Of a stretch of DNA of 64,000 nt, positions 18,232-27,270 are shown one piece after another (within the stretch, counting starts at the first letter, position 1; each line of letters starts with the position of its first letter). The notes beneath the pieces are model-generated. The model was not told the origin of the DNA, made no database searches, and saw nothing but the letters and a program-made list of their open reading frames with translations. Source of the DNA: Nitrospira sp. (lineage in GTDB: Bacteria; Nitrospirota; Nitrospiria; Nitrospirales; Nitrospiraceae); contig JAEURX010000016.1 in NCBI GenBank assembly GCA_016788885.1, forward strand, positions 1 through 64,000, in the 5' to 3' direction. Both the position numbers and the translations under genes were made by a program.

Positions 18232-19725
18232 ATGGAGATGTGGTTTGCCTCACAACCATTCCTACATCCGGAACTCAGTTTTTCGGTGCAGGCGTTTATG
18301 CGCGTCGCATACGGGACACTCCTGTGCGGCATGCTAATCCTGGCGCTTCCTAGTTGGCGACGATTTTTCCTGAGCGAACGGTGGGGGGGATATGGGCAGT
18401 CGTTACGAGAGGTAGAAATTGTCCAAAATCCGATCGTCGTGCCTGTGGTACTTGTCGCATGGTTTGTGTGTGGCCTCTTGATCGCGAGAGGGCTATGGTC
18501 TCCATGGCCTGCCGTGATCAACTTGCTCATCTGTAGGTATTTTTTTGTCAGCATGCGCTGGAAGGGATTGCTGCGGGGCATGGGCGCTCCTGGATACATT
18601 CTCTACTGGGGAGGACTGGCGGTCGCTCTTCTGGAATATACGCTCCACTATGCACCTGAGCTACGCTCACTGGCATTACAAGTTCTTCAGGCGGACTTTG
18701 CGTGCGTGTATCTCTCATCCGGTTTCTATAAGTTCTCCGCCGGCTATGTCAAAAATCACGGGATGGAACTTGGGATGACCAATCCGGCTTGGGGGTACTG
18801 GTGGAAGGCCTACCGTAATCTGCCTCCCTCGCATCCGCTGTTTAAATTTCTAAATCACCTCGCATGGTCTTCGCAAATTGTGGCGGGAATTCTCATGTTG
18901 TTGCCGCCAACCCGATTCCTTGGTGGCCTGATCATCTTCGGAATGTTTGCCTTTATTGCCACCCAGATTCGGCTTGGTCTGCTATGCGAAATTGTGATGT
19001 TTTGTAGCAGTCTTATTTTCCTTCATCCCGGTAGTGCTGGCGATGTACTGATCACGGGCCTGGTTGGCTCGGTGACGGCTCCTCCCGCTCTGAGCTCGGC
19101 TTGGGCCCCTGCAGTCAATGAGGTGTTGGCGTATGCCCTGGGTGCCTACCTGATCCTGTTGCCATTGGCGCATGGCGGCTTGTCCTATAATTTCTATGTG
19201 AGGCGCTCGCTTCCGCGGCCGTTTCAGGTGGCCCTGGAGCGCTACACAAATTTCTTTGGCTTGATTGTGTGGAGAGTTTTTTCAGTCGACATTGTGAATT
19301 TCTTCATTCGAATCTATTCCTGTCCGCAAGGGGGCGAGCAGGATCGACGACCTCTCTCTCACGATGGTTGGGGGCCTCGGTGGCGATTCAAGCACGTCGC
19401 CGAGTCTATTGTCCTCGCCTGTATCTTTACGACGCTCAAATATTACCCGAATAACCAGGCACTGTTTAACGACCGACTGCTTCGGTATACCCGGACCTTT
19501 TCCCCTGAGAAGGGAGAGCTATTGATTTTTGAGTACGTCAGTTTACGAAAAGAGCCGGATCGATTTGTGTTTTCGCCGGTTGCTGAATATACGGTGGATC
19601 CCGCGGCCATGACCGTCGTGGAGCGGGTGATCGATTCCTCGGTGTCTGTGCGGGCGCCGCATGCGGTCTCGCCGGTTCATGAGGGGGTCCGGCCAGGGAC
19701 CTATGCTCCGGCAGGGGGACGGTAA
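18232..19725 (+). CDS. HTTM-like polytopic membrane protein
   Basis: 497 residues with about eight to nine membrane helices in the first 340 and a polar C-terminal part. The pattern FMRVAYGTLLCGMLILALPS, SSGFYKFSAGYVKNHGMELG and a string of short helices resembles HTTM (vitamin K-dependent gamma-carboxylase-like) proteins; I cannot identify the catalytic Lys of true carboxylases with certainty. It follows a DCC oxidoreductase, the usual partner. ATG 18232, AAGGGG ten bases before. Role in this locus unknown; a redox-coupled membrane modification is a guess. Confidence 0.62.
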   Translation: MEMWFASQPFLHPELSFSVQAFMRVAYGTLLCGMLILALPSWRRFFLSERWGGYGQSLREVEIVQNPIVVPVVLVAWFVCGLLIARGLWSPWPAVINLLICRYFFVSMRWKGLLRGMGAPGYILYWGGLAVALLEYTLHYAPELRSLALQVLQADFACVYLSSGFYKFSAGYVKNHGMELGMTNPAWGYWWKAYRNLPPSHPLFKFLNHLAWSSQIVAGILMLLPPTRFLGGLIIFGMFAFIATQIRLGLLCEIVMFCSSLIFLHPGSAGDVLITGLVGSVTAPPALSSAWAPAVNEVLAYALGAYLILLPLAHGGLSYNFYVRRSLPRPFQVALERYTNFFGLIVWRVFSVDIVNFFIRIYSCPQGGEQDRRPLSHDGWGPRWRFKHVAESIVLACIFTTLKYYPNNQALFNDRLLRYTRTFSPEKGELLIFEYVSLRKEPDRFVFSPVAEYTVDPAAMTVVERVIDSSVSVRAPHAVSPVHEGVRPGTYAPAGGR

Positions 19726-19730
19726 GAGAT

Positions 19731-21587
19731 ATGTGTGGAATTGCAGGTCGGTTTGGTCCTGGCCCAAATCAGATTGTCAACCAGATGGTCGGGGTCCTTG
19801 CCCATCGTGGGCCAGATGATGAACATGTGGTGTCGGGGAAAAACTTTGCAATCGGAGCCAGGCGGCTCAGTATTCTGGATCTTCCGGGAGGACGGCAGCC
19901 GATCGCCAATGAAACGCAGACAATTTGGGCGGCGCAAAATGGAGAGATTTACAACTTTCCTGCGCTTCGGAAAGACTTGCTCGAGCGTGGACATGTGCTT
20001 GAGACCCACTGCGATACGGAAGTCTTGCCTCATCTGTACGAGGAGCATGGGGCGGCCTTCCCCAAGAACATCGACGGTATGTTTGCCGTTGCGCTATGGG
20101 ATGGCGACGGGCAAATAGGATATCTGGCCCGGGACCGAACGGGGAAGAAGCCGCTCTACTATTGCCTGCATGATCACGCACTGTACTTCGCGTCTGAAAT
20201 CAAGTCGTTGTTGCACATTCCGGGCTTCACTCGACGTTTGAACTTTGATGCCCTCCACCAATTCCTGAGTTTCAAGCACGTGCCCCATCCGCTTTCGATA
20301 TTCGAAGGCATTGCCATGCTTCCGCCTGCGCATATGCTGACGTATCGCGTGGGACAGGAACCAGTCGTCAGTCGATACTGGGATCTCAGCTTCGCGGGAA
20401 CCGATACGAGCGCGGGAATGACGGAGGAAGAGATCACGGACCGGCTGCTTGTACTGCTTCGGCAGGGGGTCGAGCGGCGTCTGTTGTCGGATGTGCCGAT
20501 CGGGTTCTTTCTGAGCGGTGGCATTGATTCCAGCCTGTCGACGGTGCTTGCGGCAGAGCTCTCGCCGTCCAAGATCAAGAGTTTCACGCTGACGTATTCC
20601 CGGGAGTCTACGACCGAAGGGAAAGAGGAGGATCGCCGCTGGGCCCGTTGGGTCGCCGACCGGTATGGAACAGAGCATCACGAGGAAACCATCCAAGTGT
20701 CCAGCTTCCCCGAAAACCTCCGCCGCATTTTGTCGTGTTTTGATGAGCCCTATGCAGGCGTAGTCTCGACCTATTTTCTTGCTCAACTCATGAGCCAACA
20801 CGTCAAGGTGGCACTCTCGGGTGACGGGGCCGACGAACTCTTCGGAAGCTATTTGTCGCATCGCTTAGCCTTTCCTCTCGCCAATTTTCAGACCTATTTG
20901 CGGACTGGAAATCCTGCGCTTATTCGGCCTTTTGATCAGCAAGTGGATTTTCTTGCGCGGATGGCTGAGCCCGAAGACTGGGGATGGCGATACAAGTTGC
21001 TGGTATTCAGTGATGAGGAAAAAGACGCGCTTTATACTGAAGAGCTCGCCGCGCGCATGCGATCGTACAGTACCCGTGATCGACTCCGCCGTGATTTCTC
21101 AGAACTATCGGCTCGTGATCCCTTGAATCGGATACTGGAGTCGGAGTTCAGGACCATCTTCCCTGATCAGGTGTTGGCATTCGTCGATCGCCTTTCAATG
21201 GCCCATTCACTTGAGGTTCGCACGGCGTTTCTCGATACGGACTTCGTCACCTTTGTCTCCGGATTGCCAGGAGCCTTGAAGATCAAAGACGGGGAAACGA
21301 AGTACTTGCTGAAGAAGCTGGGGCTACGATACTTTCCACCCGAGATGGTGTACCGCAAGAAGGAAGGTTTTCTCATGCCGATCACGCAGTGGCTGTTGCG
21401 TGATCTGGAATCATATGTTCGAGAGACCCTCAGCCCCGAGCGACTCGCCAAGCACGGATTGTTTCGAGCGGCCTATGTTCAGGGCCTAGTGGATGCCTTG
21501 TATCGGGCGCAACCGGATCATCTCGCCGTCAACAAAGTCTATTCGCTGGTGGTTTTTCAGGAGTGGTATGACTTGTACATGGCCTGA
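19731..21587 (+). CDS. Asparagine synthase (glutamine-hydrolysing) family amidotransferase, copy 1
   Basis: 618 residues. MCGIAGRFGPG begins with the N-terminal nucleophile Cys2 of class II glutaminases; NGEIYNFPALR and THCDTEVLPHLYEEHG follow. The synthetase half has FFLSGGIDSSLST (PP-loop ATP pyrophosphatase) and ALSGDGADELFGSY. Both halves are complete, so it should transfer glutamine ammonia to an adenylated carboxylate. In glycan loci such proteins often amidate a sugar uronate or amino acid substituent instead of making free asparagine. It sits between the HTTM-like gene and wbqC; a second copy lies at 37.2 kb. Confidence 0.86.
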   Translation: MCGIAGRFGPGPNQIVNQMVGVLAHRGPDDEHVVSGKNFAIGARRLSILDLPGGRQPIANETQTIWAAQNGEIYNFPALRKDLLERGHVLETHCDTEVLPHLYEEHGAAFPKNIDGMFAVALWDGDGQIGYLARDRTGKKPLYYCLHDHALYFASEIKSLLHIPGFTRRLNFDALHQFLSFKHVPHPLSIFEGIAMLPPAHMLTYRVGQEPVVSRYWDLSFAGTDTSAGMTEEEITDRLLVLLRQGVERRLLSDVPIGFFLSGGIDSSLSTVLAAELSPSKIKSFTLTYSRESTTEGKEEDRRWARWVADRYGTEHHEETIQVSSFPENLRRILSCFDEPYAGVVSTYFLAQLMSQHVKVALSGDGADELFGSYLSHRLAFPLANFQTYLRTGNPALIRPFDQQVDFLARMAEPEDWGWRYKLLVFSDEEKDALYTEELAARMRSYSTRDRLRRDFSELSARDPLNRILESEFRTIFPDQVLAFVDRLSMAHSLEVRTAFLDTDFVTFVSGLPGALKIKDGETKYLLKKLGLRYFPPEMVYRKKEGFLMPITQWLLRDLESYVRETLSPERLAKHGLFRAAYVQGLVDALYRAQPDHLAVNKVYSLVVFQEWYDLYMA

Positions 21588-21639
21588 GGCCAAGGGCTCA
21601 GGCGTCGCCGACGAAGGTGTGAGCATTCCTGCCTGAATC

Positions 21640-22350
21640 ATGCGCGAGCCTAACCCGCAGTCACCGATCACACTGTGTGTGCTCCAGCCAGGTTATTTGC
21701 CCTGGCTTGGCTTTTTTGATCAGATGCGTCGAAGTGATATTTTCGTCCTGTATGACGATGTCCAGTACGACAAGCATGGATGGCGAAATCGTAATCGAAT
21801 TAAAACTCCGAAGGGGCCTCATTGGTTGACCGTGCCCGTTCGGCATAAGGGATTAGGGTGGCCACGTATCAACGAGGTTGAAATTGACAACCAGACGGCC
21901 TGGGGAAAAAAGCACATCGGAACCATCAGGCAATTCTACGCAAAGGCACCATATCTGACTCAATACCTGCCCATGCTGGAAGATCAATTGTTACGGCCCT
22001 GGACGCTTCTTGCAGACCTGGATCTGTCTCTCATTGCGTTGATGTGTGAGTGGTTGCAGCTTCAACGAACGGTCATCCGTGCATCATCGCTCGATGTTGA
22101 AGGCGACCGGAATGAAAGATTGTGCGCCCTCTGCAAGCATTTCGACGCCACACGGTATCTCAGCGGTGACTCAGCGAAGACGTATCTGGACCGTGAGCTC
22201 TTCGCACGAAATGGAATTGAGGTGGCGTGGCAGGGGTTTCAGCACCCCGTGTATCCACAACAGCACGGGGAATTTGTCCCGTTTCTTTCCGCACTCGATC
22301 TCGTGTTGAACTGTGGACCGGATAGCGCGGCCATATTACGCGGCCAATGA
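21640..22350 (+). CDS. WbqC family protein
   Basis: 236-residue protein of the WbqC family found in O-antigen clusters. CVLQPGYLPWLGFFDQMRRS, YDDVQYDKHGWRNRNRIK and WLTVPVRHKGLG are the family hallmarks. Biochemical role is not firmly established; members commonly stand beside DegT aminotransferases and nucleotide-sugar genes, as here (dehydratase and aminotransferase follow), so a step in amino-sugar acylation or modification is plausible. The next gene starts 13 bases after its stop. Confidence 0.85.
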   Translation: MREPNPQSPITLCVLQPGYLPWLGFFDQMRRSDIFVLYDDVQYDKHGWRNRNRIKTPKGPHWLTVPVRHKGLGWPRINEVEIDNQTAWGKKHIGTIRQFYAKAPYLTQYLPMLEDQLLRPWTLLADLDLSLIALMCEWLQLQRTVIRASSLDVEGDRNERLCALCKHFDATRYLSGDSAKTYLDRELFARNGIEVAWQGFQHPVYPQQHGEFVPFLSALDLVLNCGPDSAAILRGQ

Positions 22351-22363
22351 AAAAGGAGGATTG

Positions 22364-23398
22364 GTGAAAACCATACTGATTACCGGAGGGGCAGGTTTCA
22401 TTGGCAGTAACTTTGTGCGCTATCTCTACGAGAAGTATCCGAACTATCGTCTCATCGTGTTGGATGCCTTGACCTATGCGGGGAATGTGAAAAATCTCCC
22501 GGTGGACATTAACAATGGTTCCGATGAGCGACTGATGTTCTGGTATGGAAATGTACGAAACGCCGAGTTGGTCGATACCGTGGTATCTCAGGCGGATGTG
22601 GTGATCCATTTTGCTGCCGAATCACACGTCACGCGGTCGATTTATGACAACCTGTTATTCTTTGAGACTGATGTATTGGGCACTCAGGCAGTCGCCAATG
22701 CTGTGCTCAAATATCGCGATAAGGTGGAACGATTCATTCATATCTCGACATCTGAAGTCTATGGGACCGCGGAGTCGGAGAAAATGTCGGAAACCCATCC
22801 ATTGCTGCCGATGAGTCCTTACGCATCAGCGAAGTGCGGCGCTGATCGCCTGGTCTATTCGTATTGGCAGACCTATGGAATTCCTTCGATCATCGTCCGT
22901 CCGTTCAATAATTATGGGCCGTATCAACACCTTGAGAAGGTGGTGCCGCGTTTCATCACGAGCTGCATTCTCGAGGAACCGATTACGGTTCATGGAGACG
23001 GGTCTGCGGCCAGAGACTTTATCTATGTGCAGGATCATTGCGAGGCTCTTGATTTGATTCTCCATGCCGAGCCCAAGCGGATCTTTGGTGAAGTGCTCAA
23101 TTTGGGGACAGGGCGACACATCAGCCTCATGGAGATCGCTGATACCGTTCGGGCACTGATGAAGCCGAAGAAGAGCCCCATTCAATTTATCGGTGATCGT
23201 CCCGGACAGGTGTTCCGCCACACGTGTGATCATTCGAAGGCCGCGAGGATTCTCGGCTGGCAACCGCGCACCTCATTCGAGCAGGGCCTTGAGCGAACAA
23301 TTCAATGGTATCGGGATAACGAAGCCTGGTGGAGACCACAGATGTGGATGAGGCGGATTCCCATCGTCACAGCCGCCGGCAAGCGGGAGTTACACTAA
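22364..23398 (+). CDS. NAD-dependent sugar 4,6-dehydratase/epimerase
   Basis: Extended SDR of about 344 residues. ILITGGAGFIGSNFVRYLYE binds NAD; YASAKCGADRLVYSY carries YxxxK; FNNYGPYQHLEKVVPRF matches the 4,6-dehydratase group. The TDE catalytic group of RmlB is here STSEVYG, with Ser in place of Asp, as in LegB-like enzymes, so the substrate may be a UDP- or other NDP-sugar and not dTDP-glucose. GTG 22364 is preceded by AGGAGG at 22354-22359. The aminotransferase starts one base after its stop, so the pair likely makes an NDP-4-amino-4,6-dideoxy sugar. Confidence 0.83.
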   Translation: MKTILITGGAGFIGSNFVRYLYEKYPNYRLIVLDALTYAGNVKNLPVDINNGSDERLMFWYGNVRNAELVDTVVSQADVVIHFAAESHVTRSIYDNLLFFETDVLGTQAVANAVLKYRDKVERFIHISTSEVYGTAESEKMSETHPLLPMSPYASAKCGADRLVYSYWQTYGIPSIIVRPFNNYGPYQHLEKVVPRFITSCILEEPITVHGDGSAARDFIYVQDHCEALDLILHAEPKRIFGEVLNLGTGRHISLMEIADTVRALMKPKKSPIQFIGDRPGQVFRHTCDHSKAARILGWQPRTSFEQGLERTIQWYRDNEAWWRPQMWMRRIPIVTAAGKRELH

Positions 23399-23399
23399 G

Positions 23400-24533
23400 A
23401 TGAGCATTCCTTTCTATCGCCATGATTTAGGCGAGCCGGAAATTGAGGCGGTGCGGAAGGTCCTCGCCGGGCCGATTCTGACGACGGGGGAAGTGGTCGA
23501 GTCCTTTGAACGACGCTTCGCGGCCTATCTTGGCATTCAGCATGCGCTGGCCGTCACGAGTTGTACCGGTGCGCTTCATCTCTCCCTCTTGGCATTAGGG
23601 ATCGGTCCTGGCGACGAGGTGATTACGACGCCGATGACCTTCATCGCCTCCTCCACGGCCATCCTCGAGGCTGGTGCAACGCCGGTCTTTGTTGATGTGG
23701 AATCGCAGACGGGCAACCTGGATGCAAACAACATTGAGGCGGCGATCACGCCACGGACCAAGGCCATTCTGCCTGTTCACCTGTACGGGCAGATGTGCGA
23801 TATGGTCACCATCCGGAAGATTGCCGACGAGCATGGCCTGTTTGTGATCGAGGATGCCGCCCATTGCCTTGAAGGTGTTCGTGATGGAGTCAAGCCGGGA
23901 GAGTTGGGAGATACGGCGTGCTTCTCCTTTTATGCGACCAAGAACCTCACCTGCGGAGAGGGGGGGGCTCTTGTGACCAAGAATAAAGAGGTCGCTGAAA
24001 AGCTTCGCCTGCTCAGGCTCCATGGCATGACAAAAACCGCAGCGGATCGTCACCGCGAGGGCTATCAGCATTGGGACATGACCGTGTTGGGCTGGAAGTA
24101 CAACATGGATAATATTCATGCCGCGCTCCTTCTTCCTCAAATGGATCGTATTGAACAGAGTTGGTCCAAGCGTGATGCCGTGGCCCGTTTGTATGAAGGA
24201 TTGCTGGCGGATTGTCCTGGTCTGTCCATGCCGAAAACCCATCCGCATGTGCGCCATGCCAGGCACCTCTTTCCGGTGTTTGTGGAGGGAGGGTGTCGAG
24301 ACGCAATTATCCAAGGCTTCCAGCAGGAGGGAATCGGCAGTGTGGTGAATTATCGCGCGATCCACCTGCTGACCTACTTTCGGGAAACATTTGGGTTTTG
24401 CATCGGCGAGTTCCCGAATGCCGAAAAGATTGGTGAGAGCGTGGTGTCCCTACCGTTTTATCCGGCGATGACCGAAGCCCAGACAACACAGGTTGCGGCA
24501 ACACTGAAGCGTCTCTTGAAGGCACGGATGTGA
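23400..24533 (+). CDS. DegT/DnrJ/EryC1/StrS sugar aminotransferase
   Basis: PLP-dependent aminotransferase acting on keto-sugars, 377 residues. TSCTGALHLSLLALGIGPGD binds the PLP phosphate; FVIEDAAHCLEG holds the Asp-Ala-Ala-His PLP motif; SFYATKNLTCGEGGALVT contains the Lys forming the internal aldimine; WKYNMDNIHAALLLPQMDRI is typical. One base after the dehydratase stop. With that enzyme it should give a 4-amino (or 3-amino) 6-deoxy nucleotide sugar, which the formyltransferase at 16741 could formylate. Confidence 0.9.
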   Translation: MSIPFYRHDLGEPEIEAVRKVLAGPILTTGEVVESFERRFAAYLGIQHALAVTSCTGALHLSLLALGIGPGDEVITTPMTFIASSTAILEAGATPVFVDVESQTGNLDANNIEAAITPRTKAILPVHLYGQMCDMVTIRKIADEHGLFVIEDAAHCLEGVRDGVKPGELGDTACFSFYATKNLTCGEGGALVTKNKEVAEKLRLLRLHGMTKTAADRHREGYQHWDMTVLGWKYNMDNIHAALLLPQMDRIEQSWSKRDAVARLYEGLLADCPGLSMPKTHPHVRHARHLFPVFVEGGCRDAIIQGFQQEGIGSVVNYRAIHLLTYFRETFGFCIGEFPNAEKIGESVVSLPFYPAMTEAQTTQVAATLKRLLKARM

Positions 24534-24600
24534 TCCTGTAACGGCCCGGCAGAGAGTTAGTTTCTGTGCACAATTGAGTGTGTAATCCGACTTTCCGTAC

Positions 24601-24619
24601 CCAGGAGTCCGAGTCCTGG
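24601..24619. other. Small perfect inverted repeat before flippase gene
   Basis: CCAGGA (24601-24606) and TCCTGG (24614-24619) pair perfectly over a 7-base loop, 30 bases before the flippase start. There is no T-run, so it is not a terminator; a weak leader hairpin at most. Confidence 0.25.
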
Positions 24620-24648
24620 CCTCACAGCACCTCTTCGGGATCACCCAC

Positions 24649-25971
24649 GTGTCTACCCTAAAACTTTCACTGGTAGGGCTTGGGGCACGAGTGATTCTCC
24701 TGGTCATCAATATGATCAGTGTGATTCTGCTTGCCCGATATTTGGAGCCTCAAGGCCGCGGTGAGTATTTCCTGTTTCAGACGCTTGTGTCAGTGCTCAG
24801 CGTGGTGGGGGATTTCGGGCTCTCACAAAGCGCGAACGTCTTTGTCGGCCGGAACGCCGATCGCAAACAGCTCATCCATGCATTTGTCAGTAAGGCGGCG
24901 ATCATCTTGTGGTGTGCGATGAGTTGCATCGGGGGGGTGGTGTTGTGGGTGGCGGGCGAGCAGCTCTTGCATGATTTCCCGGCGCGTTGGCAATGGGCCG
25001 CATTTGCAATCCTGCCATGCATGCTGTATGCGGGGTTCTGGAATAATATCATGATCGGATTAGGAGAAATTTCTCTTCTGAATGGGGTGCAGCTCGTGAT
25101 AGGGCCCGTGCAATTAGTCCTCATTCTCGTGCTTGTTGTCGGGTTGTCCGGAGGAGTGGCCTCAGCGGTGATCCTGTATCTTGTTACCATGCTGCTTCAA
25201 TGTGTACTCATGTTGAGCGTCTCTAGTCGTTTGGGATTACTTGGCGGAAACGAGTATACGGAGGTCGGCTTATCGCGACAGATGCTGGCATTTGGCCTTC
25301 GGGCCTATCCTAATGCCATCGCGACCATGGGATGGATGCGCATTCCCGTATTTATGCTCAATGCGTTTCACGGACCCGCTTCAGTGGGAGTGTTTTCCGT
25401 GGCACAGCAATTGGCGGAGAGGGCGTTGATGCCCATCCAAGCCGCACAAGATGCCATCTATGGAAAGATGTCGGCGCTATCACCGCGTGAAGCGATCGCG
25501 GCGATGAATCGGTACATAAGAATGGTGGTTTCTGGGATGGTTGCAAGCACGGTGGTGGCCATGCTGCTGGCGCCTTGGGTTGTGGCGGTGCTGTTTGGTC
25601 CGGCCTATCAGCCGACGGTGCATGTATTCTGGGTTCTTCTCATCGGAGTGGTATGTGTGAGTGTGTCCATGATTGTCAGCACCTATGTGTTGGGGCAGAG
25701 GGGGCGTCCCGGTCTGCTCTCTCTCCTTGCCGGGGCGAATGCGTGTATTTGTCTGACGGCGAGCTACTGGCTCATTCCGGCATGGGCAGAGATGGGGGCG
25801 GCCATCGCTCTGGCGCTGACTCAAGCCGTGGGGGCTGTTGTGGTGTTTGGTCTCTATTCGGTAATTTCCTCTGCGACTCTGCGCGAAACACTCCTGCTCA
25901 CAGCGGAGGATATCGCCAGTGTGTTGAAACAACTTGGTAAATTGACATGGCGGAAGGGCGCGCAGAGGTGA
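24649..25971 (+). CDS. Wzx-type polysaccharide flippase (MOP superfamily)
   Basis: 440 residues, about 12-14 membrane helices, no large soluble part. GARVILLVINMISVILLARY then LEPQGRGEYFLFQTLVS is the usual opening of oligosaccharide flippases; LSQSANVFVGRN and the loop LAFGLRAYPNAIATMGWMR fit as well. It would move undecaprenyl-diphosphate-linked repeat units to the periplasm. Start GTG 24649 with no strong ribosome site. The 115 bases before it carry a small hairpin (24601-24619) and a TGTAAT at 24581-24586. Confidence 0.86.
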   Translation: MSTLKLSLVGLGARVILLVINMISVILLARYLEPQGRGEYFLFQTLVSVLSVVGDFGLSQSANVFVGRNADRKQLIHAFVSKAAIILWCAMSCIGGVVLWVAGEQLLHDFPARWQWAAFAILPCMLYAGFWNNIMIGLGEISLLNGVQLVIGPVQLVLILVLVVGLSGGVASAVILYLVTMLLQCVLMLSVSSRLGLLGGNEYTEVGLSRQMLAFGLRAYPNAIATMGWMRIPVFMLNAFHGPASVGVFSVAQQLAERALMPIQAAQDAIYGKMSALSPREAIAAMNRYIRMVVSGMVASTVVAMLLAPWVVAVLFGPAYQPTVHVFWVLLIGVVCVSVSMIVSTYVLGQRGRPGLLSLLAGANACICLTASYWLIPAWAEMGAAIALALTQAVGAVVVFGLYSVISSATLRETLLLTAEDIASVLKQLGKLTWRKGAQR

Positions 25972-27236
25972 CATCGGCCAATCCCGTCAGGGTGTTACAT
26001 CTGATTGACGGATTGGGTGGCGGCGGATCCGAGCGGTGGGTGTGGGATATTGTGCGTCTCTCTCAGCCGGCTCTGTGCAAGCATTACGTCATCACGTTCT
26101 ATCCGGACAATGCACAGTGTGTCTATTCTGAGCCGTTACGCAGTCGAGCTGCCTACGGGCAACCCAGGCACAGTGTGATCCTGCAATGGCTTGAACGAGG
26201 CGTTTGCAAACTGGCGCCTATCCCGTACCTATTGCCCATTCGCAAGGGGCTCTCGGCTCTTTGGTGCCTGCTGAATGTTCTGTCCGTGACATGGTATGTA
26301 GCCGTGGCTCTCGTCAAACTGACTCCCGAGGTCGTTCACGTTCATACCTTCCGAGGACTTAGGGCCGGGGTGCTGATGAGTCGACTCTTTCGTGTGCCGC
26401 TGGTCCACTCGGTACCGGCTCTCTTTGCTCAAATGACTGATGCAGGGTTTAAGGGAATACCTCGTTTTTATGAGTCGCAAGAGCGATGGATCGCTCGCTT
26501 TGTGACGGGTGCTTCAGTCTCGGAACTGCTCTCCGTTGGGATTTCGAAAAGAAAGATCATGGCGATCCACGGGACCATAGATCTGGAGTCGGTCAACAGT
26601 GTACGTGCGCAAAAAACACACTACTATTCCGCCATACGGCGTGAGTTAAAGTTATCGCCGGATTCGCTGATCGCGCTATCGGTAGGGAGACTGCATCCAT
26701 CCAAAGGGCATCTCTTTGCACTCGAAGCCATGCAGACTCTCGTCCGTCAATTCCCACAGCTACATTGGATAGTCCTTGGTGAAGGGGACCAACGGGAGAT
26801 GTTGGAGACTCGTGCACGGTCGCTCGATCTTGAGAAGCATGTGCATTTGCTCGGGTTCCAGCGAGAGCCCTTGCCCTACTATGCAGCAGCCGACCTGTAT
26901 CTCAGGACGCCGATATTTGAGAGCGAAAACTTATCCAGCTATCAGGCCATGGCGATGGGCCTTCCGGTTGTCGGATTTGATACAGGGTGTGAAACGGAAC
27001 TGCTAGTGAAAAGCGGCCACGGCGTGTTGGTTTCCACAATGAACACGGAAGCACTTGCAAGGGCCGCCGCGGGGATCTTGAGTCTTCCTGACCGAGGTGT
27101 GCGGATTGGCGCACGTGGAGCGGAATATTGCCGCCAACATTTGGATATCGCACGAACCATTTCTGAGTTGACTGATCTTTATCGTTGTTTGGGAAGAAAA
27201 GAGGACGGTGATGGTCCGTCCCTCATGACGGTCTGA
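25968..27236 (+). CDS. GT4 family glycosyltransferase
   Basis: About 422 residues, GT-B. VRVLHLIDGLGGGGSERWVW is the N-terminal acceptor loop; ALSVGRLHPSKGHLFALEAM begins the donor domain; YLRTPIFESENLSSYQAMAM is the E-x7-E region in a variant form (ESENLSSYQAMA) and lacks the common EGFPN. GTG 25968 overlaps the flippase stop (GTGA); ATG 25947 further inside the flippase is an alternative start. Confidence 0.83.
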   Translation: MTSANPVRVLHLIDGLGGGGSERWVWDIVRLSQPALCKHYVITFYPDNAQCVYSEPLRSRAAYGQPRHSVILQWLERGVCKLAPIPYLLPIRKGLSALWCLLNVLSVTWYVAVALVKLTPEVVHVHTFRGLRAGVLMSRLFRVPLVHSVPALFAQMTDAGFKGIPRFYESQERWIARFVTGASVSELLSVGISKRKIMAIHGTIDLESVNSVRAQKTHYYSAIRRELKLSPDSLIALSVGRLHPSKGHLFALEAMQTLVRQFPQLHWIVLGEGDQREMLETRARSLDLEKHVHLLGFQREPLPYYAAADLYLRTPIFESENLSSYQAMAMGLPVVGFDTGCETELLVKSGHGVLVSTMNTEALARAAAGILSLPDRGVRIGARGAEYCRQHLDIARTISELTDLYRCLGRKEDGDGPSLMTV

Positions 27237-27270
27237 TGGTGATCAGCGGCTACGTGCGGAGTTCGACAGG

